Shown: one piece after another, positions 53,530 to 62,674 of the stretch | How the letters are laid out: the number at the start of each line of letters is the position of its first letter | Numbering within the stretch: the stretch's first letter is position 1 | Assembly (NCBI GenBank): GCA_905478225.1 | Contig: CAJQHR010000040.1 | Location: forward strand, 1 to 64,000 | DNA length: 64,000 nucleotides | Direction: 5' to 3' | Source of the DNA: an uncultured Crocinitomix sp. | Lineage (GTDB): Bacteria; Bacteroidota; Bacteroidia; Flavobacteriales_D; Crocinitomicaceae | Translations under genes and position numbers: made by a program | Notes under the pieces: generated by a model | The model's input: the letters and a program-made list of their open reading frames with translations, nothing else | Told to the model about the DNA's origin: nothing | Databases searched by the model: none

Positions 53530-54762
53530 TTAATCGTCAAGTGGGAAAATGGTTAAACCACTTCTTAATTTAGGTTCAATCCATGTTGATTTAGGGGGCA
53601 TTATTAAATTTTCATCCGATACACGTTTTAAGTCGGAAACAGAAACTGGGAACAAGCCAAAACCAACTTTGGCTCTATTTGCATCTACTGCATTTTTAAT
53701 ACCCTCCATACCTTTTTTACCATTTATAAAACTGATTCGTTCATTCGTTTTTAAATCATGAAGGTCAAGTATTGGGTTCAGAATGTTCTTCGTAAGAATA
53801 TCAGTATCGAGTTTGAAAACAGGATGATCGCGATCAAATGTTCCTTCTTTAGCCGTTAATTTATACCATTGTTGCCCTAAATACATGCTTATTTCGTGCA
53901 AACCTAATGGTGCAGCATCTTCCTGATGCACTTCAGTAATTATAAAGGATTGAGAAACTTCATCTAAAAAGTCTTGATCCGTCAATCCGTTTAAATCTTG
54001 CACGAGGCGATTATAATCAAATATTTTAATTCTTTCCTGAGACATAAAACAGGCTAAGAATAAATCTTGATTTTCACTTGTTTTCTGCTCAATGCTATTG
54101 CTGTAACCCGCAGAGGAAGCGCAACGGTGGTGTCCATCTGCTATGTATACGTCTTCAATTTCTTTATAATAGGTTTGAATTTTTTCAATCGCTGAGGGTG
54201 ATTTTATCATCCAAATTTCGTGTTTTCCGCGATCCCATGACGTAAATTCATACTCAGGGCGGTTTAACATGACTGGCGCCATTAGTCGGTTAAGCGCGTC
54301 ATGTCTTCGGTGAAATAATAATACAGGTTCTGCGTTAAATTCAACTATTTTTAAGTAGTTAGAAAAAACAGATTCACGCTCGGTTATGGTGTCCTCGTGT
54401 CTCTTAATATGTCCATTATTGTATTGTTCTACAGATGCTCCTGCAATTAACCCAATATATTCATGCCCTTCAACTGTTTGTCTATAAAGGTAAAAACTAG
54501 GAACGTCTTCCTTCATGAAAATTCCTTCATTGATGAACTCAACAAATTTGTTTCTTATTTTTTGAAAACGTTCTGGGGTATTGGGTTGTGTTTTATCGTC
54601 CGTGTGAAATTCAGGATTAATTACGTGCAGAAACGTGTATGGATTGTGATTGAGTTTAGTTTGAAGCACCTCATTATTATACGCGTAAAAAGGTCGAGTT
54701 GCGACTAAATAGGCTTTGTCTCTGGTTGGACGTATGGCTTTAAATGGCTTAATAATTGTCAA
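53530..54762 (-). CDS. DUF1015 domain protein
   Basis: 410 residues with the DUF1015 signature IKPFKAIRPTRDKAYLV at the N-terminus, FLHVINPEF, DGHHRCASSAGY and, at the C-terminus, FGLFPVSVSDLKRVSDENLIMPPKSTW. DUF1015 proteins are uncharacterised and often sit near serine or PLP metabolism genes, here next to yggS. The best start is a TTG at 54762; no ATG precedes the domain. Confidence 0.9.
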   Translation of the reverse strand: MTIIKPFKAIRPTRDKAYLVATRPFYAYNNEVLQTKLNHNPYTFLHVINPEFHTDDKTQPNTPERFQKIRNKFVEFINEGIFMKEDVPSFYLYRQTVEGHEYIGLIAGASVEQYNNGHIKRHEDTITERESVFSNYLKIVEFNAEPVLLFHRRHDALNRLMAPVMLNRPEYEFTSWDRGKHEIWMIKSPSAIEKIQTYYKEIEDVYIADGHHRCASSAGYSNSIEQKTSENQDLFLACFMSQERIKIFDYNRLVQDLNGLTDQDFLDEVSQSFIITEVHQEDAAPLGLHEISMYLGQQWYKLTAKEGTFDRDHPVFKLDTDILTKNILNPILDLHDLKTNERISFINGKKGMEGIKNAVDANRAKVGFGLFPVSVSDLKRVSDENLIMPPKSTWIEPKLRSGLTIFPLDD

Positions 54763-54876
54763 CTATCTGTGATTTTGATTTGTCATACGAAATTAAGGAG
54801 TTGAATTCGATTACGGTCGTATTTACTCAAATATTTTATTTAATTGGATTCAACAAGCGGAATTGAATTGCCTTAT

Positions 54877-55287
54877 TTAGCTGTAAATTGTTGCCACTAA
54901 TTTGCGCACCCCGCCATAATTTCTAAATTCTCCCAAATAAATTCCTTGCCAAGTCCCAAAATTGAAACGAGCATTGCTAATTGGGATTGTAATTTCACAT
55001 CCCGTTAGTATAGTTTTAATATGCGCTGGCATATCATCTGGTCCTTCAAAAGTATGTTTATAATAGGCTTCATTTTCTTTTATGATTTTATTGAACCATG
55101 CATTCAAATCAGCAAGCACTGAATGATCCGCGTTTTCATTAATACAAATTCCAGCAGAGGTGTGTTGAATGAATAAGTGCAAAAGGCCAATTTGCGGCAG
55201 ACTAGGAATTTGCCTGAGGATTTCATCTGTTATAATATGAAATCCGCGGGAATAAGCTGGCAAGGTAATTTCAATTTGGTGCATCAT
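54877..55287 (-). CDS. YjbQ/UPF0047 family protein
   Basis: 136 residues matching the small YjbQ family: LPAYSRGFHIITDEI, LLHLFIQHTSAGICINENAD, DVLADLNAWF-like segment and FGTWQGIYLGEFRNYGG. Some members show weak thiamine phosphate synthase activity in vitro; the physiological role is not settled. It overlaps no gene and may be co-transcribed with the small membrane gene upstream (12-base gap). Confidence 0.93.
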   Translation of the reverse strand: MMHQIEITLPAYSRGFHIITDEILRQIPSLPQIGLLHLFIQHTSAGICINENADHSVLADLNAWFNKIIKENEAYYKHTFEGPDDMPAHIKTILTGCEITIPISNARFNFGTWQGIYLGEFRNYGGVRKLVATIYS

Positions 55288-55299
55288 AGTTCGTTGGGC

Positions 55300-55692
55300 T
55301 TAATTGATTTCATCAATTGGTTTTACTTTTAATGAAGACCTTTGAGCATTTGCTTTAGCTATTACTAAATATATTGATACAATGAAAGGATAATAATAGA
55401 ATGATATATAATCGATAATGTATAGGGCCCAAATTGCACCAAGGAGTATAAATAATCCGAGATGTCTCAAACAAACAAACCAAGATAACCGTTTAGCGTC
55501 CAGTAAAATAAGGAGCGGAGATAGTGCTGCAAATAGCATGAAAACCGGAATTGAACTCAGCGTTAAAAGAACAACTATGGCAAATAGACCTGCTCCAATT
55601 TGCCAACGTTTAGAATGTTCTACCAAAAGCATAAACAATGCGAGGAAAACCCCAGTAGTGAGAATGATAAATATTTTACCGAATAGTTCCAT
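55300..55692 (-). CDS. Unknown four-helix membrane protein
   Basis: 130 residues, four predicted membrane segments (near 5-24, 30-47, 50-66, 75-95) and a charged C-terminus. No recognised motif. It lies upstream of the YjbQ gene in the same direction. Confidence 0.6.
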   Translation of the reverse strand: MELFGKIFIILTTGVFLALFMLLVEHSKRWQIGAGLFAIVVLLTLSSIPVFMLFAALSPLLILLDAKRLSWFVCLRHLGLFILLGAIWALYIIDYISFYYYPFIVSIYLVIAKANAQRSSLKVKPIDEIN

Positions 55693-55784
55693 GAGTTACT
55701 TTAAATCTAATCCTTTTTACTGAAAATAAAGTCAATTTTGGGTGACCTTTTGCTTTTTTATGGAATATATCCTAAATTGATACT

Positions 55785-56330
55785 ATGAAATCTAAAATCG
55801 GAATCCCAAATCCTTGTTCTGAAGATTGGAACAAAATGAAACCAACTGAGCGAGGCGCTTATTGTGGTAAATGTCAGATTGATGTCATTGATTTTAGCCG
55901 GATGGAACCTGAAGAAATTAGGGCCGTTTTGACAAAACGTAACGGTGAAAAAACATGCGCAAACATCTCGCCAGTGCAAATGGATCTGGTAAATACTGAT
56001 TATCATTTGTGGGAAACGCAATCGACTGCTGTTTTTAAAAGTAAATTTTTATATGCCTGCATGCTTGTGTTTGGAATAGGTTTGTTTTCGGGCTGCGGAG
56101 TTCCTGAAGAGGAACATTTAATGGGGGAGGTTGAACCTATAGAAATGGAGGAAATAGATACGAATAATACAACTTCAATTGATAAACGCAATGAGGGGTT
56201 TACTTTATCTGCACGCCTCGGAAGATTAGATGCCTGTGATTCTGAAGTTAATTATAATAATTATGACGCTTTTGGAAATTATTCAGTCACAACTCGGCTG
56301 AAGAATAAACTTGTTGAGGATGAACGTTAA
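55785..56330 (+). CDS. Bacteroidota protein with an N-terminal cysteine-cluster domain
   Basis: 181 residues. The first 65 form a domain common in Bacteroidota: GIPNPCSEDWNKMKPTERG, AYCGKCQIDVIDFSRM and EKTCANIS, with CxxC-like metal-ligand spacing. A membrane helix (FLYACMLVFGIGLFSGC) follows near residues 88-105, then an acidic, low-complexity periplasmic tail. In other genomes such domains precede TonB C-terminal or carboxypeptidase-regulatory domains; here no such domain follows, so the protein is short. Function unknown. Confidence 0.7.
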   Translation: MKSKIGIPNPCSEDWNKMKPTERGAYCGKCQIDVIDFSRMEPEEIRAVLTKRNGEKTCANISPVQMDLVNTDYHLWETQSTAVFKSKFLYACMLVFGIGLFSGCGVPEEEHLMGEVEPIEMEEIDTNNTTSIDKRNEGFTLSARLGRLDACDSEVNYNNYDAFGNYSVTTRLKNKLVEDER

Positions 56331-56397
56331 ATTTCATGGTTGGCAGTAAAAAACGAATATCAAATACTTCCTTAAGACCTAACAATTAAAACAACGC

Positions 56398-57165
56398 CTA
56401 GTATCTCCGAATACTTTGATAATGGTGTGTGTACTTATCCAAATCTGTTCTAAAAATACCCTTTTCGTCAAATGGATCAAGCCGCACACAACCCGCCGCG
56501 TGAATAATTTCGTTTTCTTTCGTTAAAATTCCTACATGGTGAACAATGCCTTTTGCATTGATGAAAAACGGAACATCACCAACTTTTCGATCGGCATAAG
56601 CAATCAATTCTCCTTCGTGTACTTGCGCTGAGGCGTCTCTTGGCAATAGTTTGCCGTGTACTTTAAATATGTTTTGAACAAGCCCAGAACAATCAATTCC
56701 AAATATGGATTTTCCGCCCCACAAATAAGGGGTGTTGAGGTAATCTAAACTGGTTTGGATCAGATTTAAGGCGCCTGCATTTACGATCTGTTCAGTTGTG
56801 TAAATCTCTTTGCCAAAAATCATGGTATTGTCTTTGAAATTCACCAATGCTGAACCCAACATAATATTTTGTTTACCACGGGGACCTGTAATCGTAAGTA
56901 AGGGGTCTTGTAAATATTGTAATGGAATACTAGAAACTTTATCGTATTCTTCTTGGTCGATATAGGTAAGTTGCTTAAAGTCCATCCAACCTTCGTAATT
57001 GTCAGCTGTAAATCGAATTTTAACCCAGGGTTGACCCTTTTCAATAACTTCAACAGCATCTCCAAACAAGAGTTGTGTCACTATCTCTGATGCATCTGAA
57101 GCAGACGCCCGAACGGGGGCTACTGATAGGTTGCAAATTCCAAAATCTTTTATTTCAAGTAGCAT
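56398..57165 (-). CDS. NlpC/P60 peptidase (C40) with SH3 domain
   Basis: 255 residues with an SH3b-like N-terminal domain (about 10-85, LSVAPVRASASDASEIVTQLL) and an NlpC/P60 cysteine peptidase domain with catalytic cysteine in FGIDCSGLVQNIFK, the histidine in IVHHVGIL and a third polar residue near AAGCVRLD. It cleaves peptide bridges in peptidoglycan. There is no signal peptide, so it may be cytosolic and act on recycled muropeptides. Confidence 0.92.
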   Translation of the reverse strand: MLLEIKDFGICNLSVAPVRASASDASEIVTQLLFGDAVEVIEKGQPWVKIRFTADNYEGWMDFKQLTYIDQEEYDKVSSIPLQYLQDPLLTITGPRGKQNIMLGSALVNFKDNTMIFGKEIYTTEQIVNAGALNLIQTSLDYLNTPYLWGGKSIFGIDCSGLVQNIFKVHGKLLPRDASAQVHEGELIAYADRKVGDVPFFINAKGIVHHVGILTKENEIIHAAGCVRLDPFDEKGIFRTDLDKYTHHYQSIRRY

Positions 57166-57240
57166 AAAAAAACTATAATTGAATTTAACGTATTGCTATT
57201 TATCCAAATTTACAATTTTAATTTACATTGTCATAATTGA

Positions 57241-57728
57241 TCAAATGGCTTGGATTGATTCTTTGGATCTGACTTTGGTTAGCCACTTTTTCGCTGTTTG
57301 AATATCTGCGAATATCTGCGAATATCTGCGAATATCTGTGTGAAATAGATTGGCTTGAAGAAACTCATGTAGAATTTAACTAAAATTCTAACGGGCAAAT
57401 TATTAACAATAATTGCTGATGCTTTAATTTGAGGAATAGAAGGAGCCCCTTTCGCAAAAAAATGTTGCGCTTCTCTTGACATACTTCCAAAGCTATCTTT
57501 TAAATCAACAATTAAACTGAAGGAATCTGAGCCGATTTCCTTTAAAATGACAGAGTCGATATGTTTCGCTTCAGTCACATTCAGGTCAATATCCGGTGGG
57601 AATTTAAGGTGAACTAGGTTCTGCTGGTCAATATGAAGCCTTACACCGAAGTGCACTGCGTCATATTTGTGGTCGTTTTCATGGTGGGGATATGCACTAA
57701 AAATAATAAAGAAAATAATACCAGTCAA
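57241..57728 (-). pseudogene. STAS/SEC14-like protein with C-terminus shifted by a 10-bp tandem repeat
   Basis: The frame from 57728 encodes LHIDQQNLVHLKFPPDIDL, DSVILKEIGSDSFSLIVDLK, SMSREAQHFFAKGAPS and KASAIIVNNLPVRILVKFYMS, the STAS-like fold of small Flavobacteriia proteins. It then enters the repeat at 57300-57338 and ends out of frame after RRYSQIFKQRKSG at 57279. With two repeat copies instead of four, the frame continues as FADIQTAKKWLTKVRSKES to a TGA at 57241, the ending I recall for this family. The start is uncertain: an ATG at 57682 (MKTTTNMTQC) is in another frame, so the 5' end may also be shifted. Confidence 0.7.
57300..57338. repeat. 10-bp tandem repeat (GAATATCTGC, about 3.9 copies) inside a gene
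   Basis: Four head-to-tail copies of GAATATCTGC, exact except for the last base. The unit is not a multiple of three, so each copy gained or lost changes the reading frame of the STAS-like gene. Copy numbers 2, 5 or 8 keep the conserved C-terminus in frame; the present four do not. Confidence 0.95.
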
Positions 57729-57753
57729 GTGTGTTTTCTAATTCTATAAATTA

Positions 57754-58548
57754 TCAGAGCCCAATTCTTAAATATCCTCCCACATAATCTTGTCGGATAT
57801 TTGGCATAAAGCTGAGTTGGTGCGTTTTGTTTCGTTTGTTCATGTTTTTAAACGGGTTCCATCTTTTAAAGGGTTCAAAATAATAAACTGCATTTGTCAC
57901 GAACATTCCAATTCCAGCTCCCAACAAAACATCAGGCACCCAATGTCTATTGTTTAATACGCGTAAAGCCCCTGTAGTTGTTGAAAAAAGGAAACCACTT
58001 GCTGCTAAAAGAGGAGCCGTTTCGCGAAATTCGTTATAAAGAACTTGGCTTTGCACAAAGGCTTGTGAAGTGTGTCCAGATGGATAGGCGGTATAAGCGC
58101 CATTATTTGGTCGTTGGATTCCTAGACCTAGTTTTAAACTCCAGACAATTCCAGCGGTTACCGCTTCGGATATCACCAAAAATTTAGTTTGATTCCAAAC
58201 CGTGTTCTTTGCTGGTACGCCAAAGAGATCGGCAGCATACATGGTTACAACCGGAGCATAATGAATCCAGTCATCAACATGCGTGCGAAATGTATCTGCA
58301 ACGAATGAACGCGCCAATGTTTGCAAGCCGTACTTTGTGGAGTCACGCATTAAATCGACACTAATCAAACTTAACCCAATTGGCACCCACGCTCTAGAGA
58401 AAAAAGTTGCTGGTTTACGATAAAATTCCTTTTGTGGACCAATAATTTTTGGATCAATTTTTACAACGGAAATCGAAGTTGTATCTTCTTGAGCTATACC
58501 AGGAACAGCAAGAACAAAAAGAAGGAATAAAAAGAGAAGGTTTTTCAT
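57754..58548 (-). CDS. PAP2 family phosphatase
   Basis: 264 residues with a signal peptide and the three acid phosphatase motifs: KLGLGIQRP (motif 1, K-X6-RP), YPSGHTSQAF (motif 2, the SGH) and RNNRH-like LNNRHWVPDVLLGA (motif 3, SRxxxxxHxxxD variant). Members dephosphorylate lipid pyrophosphates or phosphatidates at the periplasmic face. The extended N-terminus and single clear signal suggest an outer-membrane or periplasmic enzyme rather than an inner membrane one. The ATG overlaps the acyltransferase stop by four bases. Confidence 0.9.
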   Translation of the reverse strand: MKNLLFLFLLFVLAVPGIAQEDTTSISVVKIDPKIIGPQKEFYRKPATFFSRAWVPIGLSLISVDLMRDSTKYGLQTLARSFVADTFRTHVDDWIHYAPVVTMYAADLFGVPAKNTVWNQTKFLVISEAVTAGIVWSLKLGLGIQRPNNGAYTAYPSGHTSQAFVQSQVLYNEFRETAPLLAASGFLFSTTTGALRVLNNRHWVPDVLLGAGIGMFVTNAVYYFEPFKRWNPFKNMNKRNKTHQLSFMPNIRQDYVGGYLRIGL

Positions 58549-59681
58549 TTACGTTTGTGCTTAGGCTTCAAAGATAAAAATTTAGATTCGATAAATCGAT
58601 AACTTAAATCTGAGCCCATAAAAGTTAAAGCAGCGCTCAGAATAAAGAAGATTCCAGCGCTCGCTATAACAGAAAAATTTTCGAAGGGAATAAATCGAAG
58701 TAAGAGATACATGACAACCAGATGATACATGTAGATGCCATAGGAAATTTTACCGAGATAATTGAATGCTTTTATGCGTCCAAATTTAAAAAAGGAATGA
58801 GCTCCACGGATTTGATCCAAGATAACAAATGCGAAAAAAAGTGACAATACAGATCGTTCAAAAATAATCAGCTGTCCGCCAAATAATTTGTTTTTTGCAA
58901 GGCAGAGCATAAGACCCAGCGCATACATAATGACAACTCCTATTTTTCGCATACTCTTTAATTTATCTAACCATTTTCGTCGGTGAAATAAATTGACACC
59001 GATAAATGCGCCCATCAAAATATCTTGGCAAACTGCTAATGTGTGATGGTAAATGATTTTATCATCCGTCCAGTTCAAATACTGAAAAATAAATGAGGCA
59101 ACGTATAATGCGGCTATGAGGAACTCTAGTTTAATCGTCTTTAGTTTAAACAAAGCGAATAATGCAATTCCCCAAAACAAATAAAACTGCTCTTCTACTC
59201 CAACCGACCAAGGGGAGGTCAAAAAGTTGATAGAATCATTGTTCCCAACCCATATTTCATCAAAATTGGCAAGAAAAAAGAAGTAGTAAAGCGGATCGTG
59301 CAAGGTAAAATAATCTGAAAACAAGAGTGGAAAGATGACAAAACCTATAATTCCAATAATGAAATAGAGCGGCCAAATCCGCAATGTTCGTCGAATAAGA
59401 AATTTACCCAAATGAAATTTTCCAAAATTCTTTCTTTCATTCAAAATTAAAAATGTGATTAGAAAACCGCTGAGAACGAAGAAAAAATTGACGCCTAAAC
59501 TACCTTTGCTTGTAAATAAATAAAAGGCTTTGAAAATACTCGATTCACTGATAGCTGGATAAAGTCCACGAATTTCATTTGAAAAATGAAGCATAAATAC
59601 TGCGAAGGCTGCCAAAAATCTCGCAGCATCCAAATTTGGAAAGTAGATTGATGTAGATTTTTTAGTAGCGAGATCAGTCAA
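58545..59681 (-). CDS. Acyltransferase family 3 membrane protein
   Basis: 378 residues, about ten membrane segments. The family motifs are visible: YFPNLDAARFLAAFAVFMLHFSN (the FxxLRxxxAxxVxxxH type start with catalytic histidine), GSLGVNFFFVLSGFLITFLI and RRTLRIWPLYFI, then YGIYMYHLVVMYLL near the end. These enzymes acetylate sugars of exopolysaccharide, LPS or peptidoglycan. The coupled PAP2 gene suggests envelope lipid or glycan modification; the substrate is unknown. Confidence 0.92.
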   Translation of the reverse strand: MTDLATKKSTSIYFPNLDAARFLAAFAVFMLHFSNEIRGLYPAISESSIFKAFYLFTSKGSLGVNFFFVLSGFLITFLILNERKNFGKFHLGKFLIRRTLRIWPLYFIIGIIGFVIFPLLFSDYFTLHDPLYYFFFLANFDEIWVGNNDSINFLTSPWSVGVEEQFYLFWGIALFALFKLKTIKLEFLIAALYVASFIFQYLNWTDDKIIYHHTLAVCQDILMGAFIGVNLFHRRKWLDKLKSMRKIGVVIMYALGLMLCLAKNKLFGGQLIIFERSVLSLFFAFVILDQIRGAHSFFKFGRIKAFNYLGKISYGIYMYHLVVMYLLLRFIPFENFSVIASAGIFFILSAALTFMGSDLSYRFIESKFLSLKPKHKRK

Positions 59682-59726
59682 AATAGTTCTTATTACTTTC
59701 TAGAGGTTGCGTGTCGAGAAAATCAT

Positions 59727-59734
59727 TAATTTTG
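59727..59734 (+). promoter_or_regulatory. Promoter -7 element for lhgO
   Basis: TAATTTTG, exact TAnnTTTG, 18 bases before the TTG start at 59753, with a TTG -33 box at 59707-59709 (17-base spacing). Confidence 0.6.
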
Positions 59735-59752
59735 TACCAAATTTAACGGAAA

Positions 59753-60994
59753 TTGGAAAATAAAGAAACATTTGATGTTGCAATTATTGGCGGTGGTATC
59801 GTCGGTGCCGCAACGCTTTATAAATTGCAAATGCGAAATCCTGATTTGAAAATAGTTTTGATTGAAAAAGAACCAAAACTAGCAAACCACCAAACAGGAC
59901 ACAATTCAGGTGTAATACACTCAGGATTGTACTATAAACCGGGTTCTTTAAAAGCACAAAATTGTGTTCAAGGAAGGCATGAGTTAGTGGCTTTTTCTAA
60001 CGAATATGGTGTAGATCATGATGTCTGCGGAAAAGTGGTTGTTGCCACAAAGGAATCTGAATTGCCGTTTATGGAGAAGATTTTTGCAAATGGTCAAGCG
60101 AATAATACAGAAGGTATTGAGATAATTAATGCTGATCAGGTAAAAGAAATTGAGCCACATGTTAAAAGCATTGGAGGAATCTACGTTCCGTGCACTGGTA
60201 TTGTAGATTTTGTTGGCGCAACCGAGAAGATGGTGGAAGTGGCACTTGGTAAACAACCAAAGTCGAAATTGGTATTAGGCGAGAAAGTAATTGCCATTAA
60301 TGACATATCGGGTTACAAAGAAGTAGTGACTGAAAAGACAGCTCAAAAAGCGAAAAAGTTAATTTTTTGTGCGGGTTTACAAGCGGATAGAATGGCTAAG
60401 GCCGACAAAGTGAAGTTGAAAGAGAAGGTTGTGGGGTTTAGAGGTGACTATTATGAGCTAACTGATCAAGCCAAGCATAAGGTTAAACATTTGATTTATC
60501 CAGTGCCGAATCCAGATTTTCCTTTTTTAGGTGTTCATTTTACAAGGATGACAAACGGTGAAACGGAATGTGGCCCAAATGCCGTTTTTACGTTTAAGCG
60601 TGAAGGTTATGGAAAAACTGATTTTAGTTGGAAGGATACTTTTGATGCGTTGTCTTATGGCGGAACTTGGAAATTGTTTTTTGGCAATATGAAATTCGGT
60701 TTTAACGAATACCGCCGAGCATTCTCTAAACGTTTATTCTTAAAAACGTTGCAAACAATGATTCCGGATTTGACCATGAACGATATTAAACCCGGCCGAT
60801 CGGGTGTGCGTGCTTTGTTACTAGGAGCTGATGGCGATACTAGGGATGATTTTAGAATCGAACATACTGAAGATAGTATTCATGTTTTGAATGCACCTTC
60901 ACCAGCCGCAACGGCTTCCTTAGCTATTGGCGAATATATTTCTAAAATGGCGGAAGAAAAATTTGCTTTAAAAACAGCAATCATTACGGAATAG
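59753..60994 (+). CDS. lhgO: L-2-hydroxyglutarate oxidase
   Basis: LhgO oxidises L-2-hydroxyglutarate, a side product of central metabolism, to 2-oxoglutarate. The 413-residue flavoprotein has the FAD dinucleotide motif AIIGGGIVGAATLYKL near residues 11-26, then the family signature HNSGVIHSGLYYKPGSLKAQNC near residues 52-73 and GRSGVRA near the C-terminus. The start is a TTG at 59753; the promoter element supports it. Confidence 0.93.
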   Translation: MENKETFDVAIIGGGIVGAATLYKLQMRNPDLKIVLIEKEPKLANHQTGHNSGVIHSGLYYKPGSLKAQNCVQGRHELVAFSNEYGVDHDVCGKVVVATKESELPFMEKIFANGQANNTEGIEIINADQVKEIEPHVKSIGGIYVPCTGIVDFVGATEKMVEVALGKQPKSKLVLGEKVIAINDISGYKEVVTEKTAQKAKKLIFCAGLQADRMAKADKVKLKEKVVGFRGDYYELTDQAKHKVKHLIYPVPNPDFPFLGVHFTRMTNGETECGPNAVFTFKREGYGKTDFSWKDTFDALSYGGTWKLFFGNMKFGFNEYRRAFSKRLFLKTLQTMIPDLTMNDIKPGRSGVRALLLGADGDTRDDFRIEHTEDSIHVLNAPSPAATASLAIGEYISKMAEEKFALKTAIITE

Positions 60995-61198
60995 TTAAAA
61001 AAAGGGCTGCACTGATTGGTACAAACCTTTCTTTACAGGTAAATCACAATTTAAATTGTCGCATTGGACTTTCCTTTTAGTGCAAAGGCAAAGCAATGCA
61101 ACTACTCGAAAAGTATTACTTTCTTTTACATGAATTTTAAGTTATAAATGAATATTGAAGGCAATTAAGAGAGGCAGTACTGAGTTTTATACCAAAAT
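60995..61198. other. 204-base convergent spacer with nothing recognised
   Basis: No open frame, hairpin with T-run or promoter element was seen between lhgO and the convergent lipoprotein gene. Confidence 0.4.
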
Positions 61199-61570
61199 TT
61201 ATTCGGTTGTAATTCGGTTCGTTTTAGGTTCTTTAAGTGGACAATTTGGGCTGGCAAATAGTTCATGAATTGATGCTGAAATGATTTCTCTTCCCCAAAA
61301 AATTCCTGACACGAAATAACCGGTTTTATATTCGCCATTGTCTTGAATGTATTTATAGGGAACTGGCAAATCACGAAACTGCATGTTTTTAACATCTAAG
61401 TCAATTAAATCCGCATTAGTGGTATAGGTAGTATCCCAATTAAAAGTATTGTGTGTACTGTCTAAATATTCAGTTACCAGGCAAAGATAAGTGCCAATAT
61501 AAGGTTCATATTTTTTCTTTCGGCAAGAAAAAAAGAGGGTAATAACAAGTAGGCAAAAAAAGGATTTCAT
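61199..61570 (-). CDS. Small unknown lipoprotein
   Basis: 123 residues: short signal peptide ending in lipobox TLFFSC, followed by a basic stretch (RKKKYE) and a beta-rich domain (YIGTYLCLVTEYLDSTHNT). No recognised family. It lies 52 bases upstream of tsaD on the minus strand, reading in the same direction, without a clear own promoter. Confidence 0.65.
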   Translation of the reverse strand: MKSFFCLLVITLFFSCRKKKYEPYIGTYLCLVTEYLDSTHNTFNWDTTYTTNADLIDLDVKNMQFRDLPVPYKYIQDNGEYKTGYFVSGIFWGREIISASIHELFASPNCPLKEPKTNRITTE

Positions 61571-61622
61571 TCAAATAGCAATCGTTTTGCACTATAAAAC
61601 GTTGGAGAGGGCAAAAGGGTTG

Positions 61623-62645
61623 TTAAAACTTTAGTCGGGCGCTAGGTGCAACATCTTGTCCAGCAAATTCTCCCTTCAAAAATTTATAATAACCCCCAAT
61701 TCCTATCATGGCAGCATTGTCTGTGCAGTATTCGAAACTCGGAATGAATGTATTCCATTTTTCACGAATTCCAATTCGTTCAAGTTCGCTCCGCAATAAT
61801 GAGTTGGCAGAAACCCCGCCCGCAATCGCAATATCCTTTATGTTATAATCGGCAGCAGCTTTTGTTAATTTTAAAAAGAGCGACTGAATAATGGTGGATT
61901 GATAGGAGGCACAAATATCCGCTAAGTTCTCCTCAATGAAGTTTGAATTTTTTGCCATCTCCTTTTTCAAAAAGTACAAGATGCTCGTTTTTAATCCGCT
62001 AAACGTAAAATTATATCCTTCTAAATTTGATACTGGAAATTTAAATTTCTTTCGATCTCCCGTCTTTGCATATTTATCAATCAACGGTCCGCCGGGGTAC
62101 CGAATTCCCATTATTTTTGCTGCCTTATCAAAGGCTTCGCCCGCCGCGTCATCAATTGTTTGACCGAGAATTTCCATATCGAAATAATCATTGACCCGCA
62201 CAATTTGTGTATGCCCGCCAGAAACGGTCATGCATAAAAATGGAAATTTAGGATAACGCTCTTGCTCGTTATGTATGAAATGCGCAACGATATGTCCCTG
62301 CATATGATTCACCTCCACGAGCGGGATATCGAGTCCCAAAGCAAAGCTTTTTGCAAAGCTTGTTCCAACGATTAATGAACCTAACAATCCAGGGCCGCGT
62401 GTAAATGCAATTCCGTCCAATTCTTTCTTGTCAATATTCGCTGCTTTTAAGGCAGCATCAACTACAGGAATTATGTTTTGTTGGTGTGCTCTCGAAGCGA
62501 GCTCCGGAACAACGCCACCATATTGTTCGTGCACTTTCTGTCCTGCCACAATATTCGACAATACTTTGCCGTTTTTAATTATGGCTGCGGAAGTGTCGTC
62601 ACAGGAAGATTCTATTCCCAATATTATGGTGTCTTTACCGCTCAA
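61623..62645 (-). CDS. tsaD: tRNA N6-adenosine threonylcarbamoyltransferase
   Basis: TsaD transfers threonylcarbamoyl to A37 of ANN-decoding tRNAs. The 340 residues begin with LGIESSCDDTSAAII, and include the metal-binding HMQGHIVAH (HxxxH) and the later GGVSANSLLR and SFEYCTDNAAMIG motifs. The start appears to be a TTG at 62645; an exact -7 element lies at 62679-62686. It is divergent from the tamB-like gene. Confidence 0.95.
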   Translation of the reverse strand: MSGKDTIILGIESSCDDTSAAIIKNGKVLSNIVAGQKVHEQYGGVVPELASRAHQQNIIPVVDAALKAANIDKKELDGIAFTRGPGLLGSLIVGTSFAKSFALGLDIPLVEVNHMQGHIVAHFIHNEQERYPKFPFLCMTVSGGHTQIVRVNDYFDMEILGQTIDDAAGEAFDKAAKIMGIRYPGGPLIDKYAKTGDRKKFKFPVSNLEGYNFTFSGLKTSILYFLKKEMAKNSNFIEENLADICASYQSTIIQSLFLKLTKAAADYNIKDIAIAGGVSANSLLRSELERIGIREKWNTFIPSFEYCTDNAAMIGIGGYYKFLKGEFAGQDVAPSARLKF

Positions 62646-62674
62646 AATCGTATTTTTATCAAAAATTATTTAAA

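Noticed and set aside
57300-57338. CRISPR-like array
   Set aside because: Units are 10 bases with no spacers and lie within a coding frame; it is a simple tandem repeat.
10202-57728. Stop-codon reassignment or programmed read-through as a common cause of the broken genes
   Set aside because: TAA, TAG and TGA all occur as internal stops, indels also occur, and intact genes end normally with these codons. No common context around the stops was seen.
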